DNA of 37,469 nt. It comes from Flavobacteriaceae bacterium (lineage in GTDB: Bacteria > Bacteroidota > Bacteroidia > Flavobacteriales > Flavobacteriaceae). Both the position numbers and the translations under genes were made by a program. The stretch covers positions 129,711 to 167,179 of the forward strand of contig PBJZ01000012.1 in the NCBI GenBank assembly GCA_002721275.1, given 5' to 3'. The notes under the pieces are model-generated. The model did not search any database, had not been told where the DNA came from, and was given only the letters and a program-made list of their open reading frames with translations. Every line of letters starts with the position of its first letter. Position 1 is the stretch's first letter. Positions 34,057-37,469 of this stretch are shown one piece after another.

Positions 34057-34915
34057 CTATTTTTTTTATAATTTCATCTAATTCCTTCTGTGAATTGAAT
34101 AAAATATTAATTGATCCTTTTCCATCCTTATTAATTTTAATTTTGATTGAAGTACTAAATAATTTTTTTAGTTTGTTTTTTAAAAATGATATATAATTTG
34201 ATGATTTAGTTTTTATTTTAATTGACTTATCAATTCTTTTTCTTCTTATTAGATTTTCAGTTTCTCTTACCGATAACTTATTGCTAACAATTTTTTTATA
34301 TATCTCAATTTGAAACTTGTGATCCTCAATGTTTACTAAAGCTCTACCATGCCCCATTGTTATAAAATTATCTCTAATTCCGGTTTGAATGATAGAGTCA
34401 AGTTTCAATAACCTGATATAATTTGTTATTGTTGATCTTTTTTTACCTACTCTTTCGCTAATTTCACTTTGAGTCAACCCTATGTTGTCAGTAAGTTTTT
34501 TATATGAAATGGCCACCTCTATTGGATCTAAATCTTCTCTTTGAATATTTTCCACGAGTGCCATTTCGAGTGATTCTCCTTTTTTATTTGATTTTATGTA
34601 AGCGGGGATTTTCTTTAAGCCCAAAATTTTTGATGCTCTAAGCCTTCTTTCACCAGATATCAACTCGTAAGATCCATTTTTAGTTTTTTTTACTGTGATG
34701 GGTTGAATTATCCCATATTTGTCAATAGAAGAAGCCAATTCATTTATTTTTTCAATATTAAAATTTGATCTTGGTTGAAAAGGATTGTTAGTAATAAGAT
34801 CAATATTTAAAGTATCAACTTTTTTTTCAAATATATTTTCTTTTTTTTCAGAATCTTGATTTTTGTCATTAAGAAGTTCAGATAAACCCCTACCTAAAGC
34901 ACGTTTTTTTGACAT
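34046..34915 (-). CDS. parB: chromosome partitioning protein ParB
   Basis: A CTP-dependent DNA clamp that binds parS sites. The 289 residues contain NPFQPRSNF (44-52), the CTPase motif GERRLRAS (88-95), ENIQREDLDPIEVA (122-135) and a helix-turn-helix LTQSEISERVGKKRSTITNY. The C-terminal dimerisation domain is Lys-rich. Its start is 1 base after the parA stop. I found no good parS site in the window. Confidence 0.96.
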   Translation of the reverse strand: MSKKRALGRGLSELLNDKNQDSEKKENIFEKKVDTLNIDLITNNPFQPRSNFNIEKINELASSIDKYGIIQPITVKKTKNGSYELISGERRLRASKILGLKKIPAYIKSNKKGESLEMALVENIQREDLDPIEVAISYKKLTDNIGLTQSEISERVGKKRSTITNYIRLLKLDSIIQTGIRDNFITMGHGRALVNIEDHKFQIEIYKKIVSNKLSVRETENLIRRKRIDKSIKIKTKSSNYISFLKNKLKKLFSTSIKIKINKDGKGSINILFNSQKELDEIIKKIDEN

Positions 34916-34916
34916 T

Positions 34917-35681
34917 TTACAATTTATTTTTTTTTATGATTTCATTTGCCAAAGACAAATAATTCTTAGCTCCTCTACTGGTGGCATCATAGGAAATTAT
35001 GTCTTCTCCATAACTAGGTGCTTCACCCAACTTAACGTTTCTTTGAATAATTGTTTTAAGAACCATTTTGCCAAAATGCTTTTGAACTTCCTCAACAACT
35101 TGATTTGATAATCTTAGTCTGGTGTCATACATAGTCAGAAGAAGACCCTCAATTTCTAGATCATTATTGTGTATTTTTTGAACACTTTTTATTGTGTTTA
35201 GTAATTTACCGAGCCCTTCTAAAGCAAAATATTCGCATTGAATTGGAATGATTACTGAATCGGATGAGGCTAGGGCATTTAGGGTAATTAAACCTAGGGA
35301 TGGAGCGCAATCTAGAATAATAAAATCATATTCATTTTTGATAATATTTAATGCTTTTTTTAATATATATTCTCTATCTGAGAGATCAACCATTTCAATT
35401 TCAGACGCAACTAAGTCAATATTTGATGTAATTATATCTAGATTAGGGATATTAGTTTTTATAATTGCTTCCGATATTGATATAGAAGAATCAAAAATTC
35501 GATAGATATTTTTTGATTTATCTAAATCGAAGCCAAGAGCAGAAGAAGCATTAGCTTGAGGGTCTAAATCAATTAGCAGGGTTTTTTTTTCAAGAATAGA
35601 AAGACCCGCAGCCAAGTTCACTGACGTAGTGGTTTTTCCTACTCCCCCCTTCTGATTTGCTATGGCAAGGATTTTTCCCAT
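34917..35681 (-). CDS. parA: chromosome partitioning ATPase ParA/Soj
   Basis: A deviant Walker A ATPase that moves ParB-parS complexes. The 254 residues contain NQKGGVGKTTTSVNLAAGLS with KGGVGKTT at 11-18, LLIDLDPQANAS (Walker A'), FIILDCAPSLGLITLNAL (Walker B) and a C-terminal SYGEDIISYDATSRGAKNYL. It has no long N-terminal extension, so it is the chromosomal Soj type. The 79-base AT-rich gap upstream (35682-35760) probably holds its promoter, but I see no clear match. Confidence 0.96.
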   Translation of the reverse strand: MGKILAIANQKGGVGKTTTSVNLAAGLSILEKKTLLIDLDPQANASSALGFDLDKSKNIYRIFDSSISISEAIIKTNIPNLDIITSNIDLVASEIEMVDLSDREYILKKALNIIKNEYDFIILDCAPSLGLITLNALASSDSVIIPIQCEYFALEGLGKLLNTIKSVQKIHNNDLEIEGLLLTMYDTRLRLSNQVVEEVQKHFGKMVLKTIIQRNVKLGEAPSYGEDIISYDATSRGAKNYLSLANEIIKKNKL

Positions 35682-35760
35682 GGTTATTATTAAAATTTAA
35701 AAATACGATTATTTAAATCTTTATGAAACATTTACTTATTGATCATATTATAAATTAATT

Positions 35761-36111
35761 TTAAATACTATCAGCTATATCAATATGATAGATAGTTTCT
35801 CTAATTTTTTTCAGATTATATTTTTTTCTTCCATAGACTTCCAAGCTGTCTATGTTTTTTAGGTTATTAACCACATTTTTATCCATGTAAATTTTTTTTT
35901 CAAGCTCTTGTTTTTGAGATTCAAGTGCATTTATCTCATCATTTAATTCCATATGTATAAGGAAAGAATTTGTATCAAGGAAAGTCATCCAAATAAAAAA
36001 AAGTACAAGCAAGAGTGTATATCTGAAAACAAATATTTTTTTTACTAAATAATTTATTTTGTTATAAATTTTTTTTGTCTTATTGTGAAGCTCAGTAAGA
36101 ACATTATTCAT
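35761..36111 (-). CDS. septum formation initiator family protein (DivIC/FtsB-like)
   Basis: A 116-residue single-pass membrane protein: a short basic cytoplasmic start, a transmembrane helix (about residues 26-46, ending WMTFLDTNSF) and a periplasmic coiled coil (LNDEINALESQKQELEKKIY), then ENLERYGRKKY-type region NIDSLEVYGRKKYNLKK. These are the features of the FtsB/DivIC component of the divisome. I chose ATG at 36111; a TTG at 36117 would add two residues. The gap 36118-36214 upstream (97 bases) is AT-rich; I see no clear promoter match there. Confidence 0.85.
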   Translation of the reverse strand: MNNVLTELHNKTKKIYNKINYLVKKIFVFRYTLLLVLFFIWMTFLDTNSFLIHMELNDEINALESQKQELEKKIYMDKNVVNNLKNIDSLEVYGRKKYNLKKIRETIYHIDIADSI

Positions 36112-36214
36112 AATCAATATCGTAATGAGGTTTTATTTATTATGTAAAATTAGTAGAATCTTTGTTTTGAAAATACTGAAAATAAAATAGTATTAATCAA
36201 ATTACTAACAACAA

Positions 36215-37339
36215 TTATTTTATTGGATAAATTTTATAAAGTCCTTTGTTTTCAACAGTAAAATATAAAAATCCTTTAGGCCCCATTTTTACACATCGAA
36301 CTCTTCCAACTTTATCAAAAAGTTTTTCCCTGTAAATTACTTTCTCATTATCAATTATTAGTCTCTCTAAATACTGAAATTTTAGTGAACCAACAAACAA
36401 ATTGTTTTTCCACTCAGGATATATTTCAGAATTTAAAAATGTCATTCCGCTCGGAGCAATTGAAGGAGTCCAGTGATAAATTGGTTGCTCTAATCCATCT
36501 TTTTCAGTCTCATCAGTTATTTTTGTACCAATGTAATTTATTCCATATGTGATTTCTGGCCAACCATAGTTTTTTCCTTTTTTTGGAAGATTAATTTCAT
36601 CTCCACCTCTAGGCCCATGTTCATGTTCCCACAAAACACCTGTAATTGGATGTATTGCGAGTCCTTGCGGATTTCTGTGACCATAGGAAAATATTCCTGA
36701 TTTAGCTCCGCTCAGTGTTACAAAAGGGTTGTCAGAGGGAACCGATCCGTCTAAGTTTAATCTGTAAATCTTACCACCATCTCTGTAGATGTTCTGTGGG
36801 TTTTCACTTCTGTTTCCACGATCACCAATTGAAAAAAATAAATGACCAGATTTATCAAAAACTATTCTTGAGCCCCAATGTTTTCCACTCTTACTGTTTG
36901 GCTTTCCTTTGTAAAGTAATTTGATTTCAGATAATTTAAAGCCATTCAATTTAGCTTGATATAGAGCAGTATTACCTCCACGACCAATTTTTTCTTCCAT
37001 ACTCATAGTAAAGTAAATTATTGAATTCTTTTCAAATTCTGGGTGGATTGCAACATCTAATAACCCGCCCTGGTCTCTATAGTATACAGCTGGGACACCA
37101 CTAACAATATTTTTCAAATCATTAACAACTCTATATAATTTTCCTGATTTCTCAGTTATCAATAAATCATTATCATCAATAAAATCGAATCCCCATGGAA
37201 TAGATAAACCATCCACAATTAATTTTGCTTCATAATTGTTGATTTTTGGTAAAGATATTTTTGGTGGATTCTCATCTTGACCAGAGCAAGTATTGAGAAG
37301 AGCAGATACTAAAAATATACTTATAAATTTATTCATCAT
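36215..37339 (-). CDS. PQQ-dependent sugar dehydrogenase-type beta-propeller protein
   Basis: A 374-residue soluble glucose/sorbosone dehydrogenase-like protein, probably a lipoprotein or periplasmic (signal to Cys18). The beta-propeller motifs are clear: LSIPWGFDFIDDNDLLITEK, GGLLDVAIHPEF, GSRIVFDKSGHLFFSIGDRG, EHGPRGGDEINLPKKGKNYG followed by WPE, and WTPSIAPSGMTF. These include the His, Asp and Arg residues that bind PQQ and substrate in the family. The actual substrate and whether PQQ is used are not shown. Translation starts at the first of two ATGs, 16 bases after the tRNA-Pro gene on the same strand. Confidence 0.9.
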   Translation of the reverse strand: MMNKFISIFLVSALLNTCSGQDENPPKISLPKINNYEAKLIVDGLSIPWGFDFIDDNDLLITEKSGKLYRVVNDLKNIVSGVPAVYYRDQGGLLDVAIHPEFEKNSIIYFTMSMEEKIGRGGNTALYQAKLNGFKLSEIKLLYKGKPNSKSGKHWGSRIVFDKSGHLFFSIGDRGNRSENPQNIYRDGGKIYRLNLDGSVPSDNPFVTLSGAKSGIFSYGHRNPQGLAIHPITGVLWEHEHGPRGGDEINLPKKGKNYGWPEITYGINYIGTKITDETEKDGLEQPIYHWTPSIAPSGMTFLNSEIYPEWKNNLFVGSLKFQYLERLIIDNEKVIYREKLFDKVGRVRCVKMGPKGFLYFTVENKGLYKIYPIK

Positions 37340-37355
37340 TTTTTCCGTAGTTTAG

Positions 37356-37429
37356 TCGGGATGACAGGATTTGAACCTGCGACCCCACGCACCCCATGCG
37401 TGTGCGCTACCAGGCTGCGCCACATCCCG
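37356..37429 (-). tRNA. tRNA-Pro (anticodon GGG)
   Basis: A 74-base cloverleaf on the minus strand. The 7-bp acceptor stem pairs CGGGATG (from 37429) with CATCCCG (to 37357), with discriminator A at 37356. The D arm is GCGC/GCGC, the anticodon arm CACGC-ATGGGGT-GCGTG and the T arm GCAGG-TTCAAAT-CCTGT. The loop ATGGGGT places GGG at positions 34-36, reading proline CCC and CCU codons. No CCA is encoded. The next gene on this strand starts 16 bases later. Confidence 0.95.
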
Positions 37430-37469
37430 ATTTTGATCAATATATAACATTATAAATAATAGTAAACAC

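Noticed and set aside
1-37469. A defence island, mobile element, CRISPR array or biosynthetic cluster
   Set aside because: No transposase, integrase, phage, Cas, restriction or toxin-antitoxin gene and no repeat array was seen; gene content and tight spacing fit conserved core chromosome.

Overview
The window is a stretch of core chromosome from a very AT-rich member of the Bacteroidota, most likely a Flavobacteriia relative, possibly a streamlined marine one. The evidence is lineage-typical genes: gldI, DUF349, DUF3810, DUF5683, an OstA-like protein, tandem DUF368 proteins, a long signal peptidase I, and a cyclophilin-FKBP fusion. Spacing is very tight and no gap exceeds about 140 bases. I see no transposase, prophage, CRISPR array, toxin-antitoxin pair or defence island.

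Layout. (1) 1-1553, plus strand: 3' end of ruvX/yqgF, then def and mazG. (2) 1554-23139, minus strand: 17 consecutive genes, read in transcription order as nrnA, gldI, a cyclophilin-FKBP lipoprotein, a DUF3810 metalloprotease-like protein, two secreted amidohydrolases, a SpoU/TrmH methyltransferase, rel, a Fur-family regulator, purA, an OstA-like protein, a class III aminotransferase, a TPR protein, two DUF368 membrane proteins, aroE and a DUF349 protein. (3) 23224-25420: ndk on plus facing a minus operon recF, lipocalin-like lipoprotein, DUF721/DciA-like. (4) 25560-30519, plus strand: membrane-anchored TPR protein, ribH, a small membrane protein, mutL and two rhomboids. (5) 30522-37429, minus strand: tRNA-Pro(GGG), a PQQ-type sugar dehydrogenase, a DivIC/FtsB-like protein, parA, parB, DUF5683, dapB, lepB and a WbqC-family protein.

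Functional themes. Envelope biogenesis recurs: DUF368 polyprenyl-phosphate carrier recycling, OstA-like protein, lepB, dapB for peptidoglycan precursors, DivIC, and periplasmic foldases next to gldI, which points to gliding or type IX secretion. A second theme is nucleotide and stress physiology: rel, purA, fur, ndk, mazG, nrnA. A third is genome maintenance: recF, mutL, parAB, ruvX, DUF721.

I find no clearly new multi-gene system. The points most worth a second look are a secreted amidohydrolase pair in which only one of three catalytic-type domains keeps its metal ligands, a MutL whose endonuclease motifs look eroded, the overlapping DUF368 pair, a Fur protein without structural-zinc cysteines, a Rho_N-like head on the DUF349 protein, frequent TTG start codons, and convergent gene pairs that touch or overlap.
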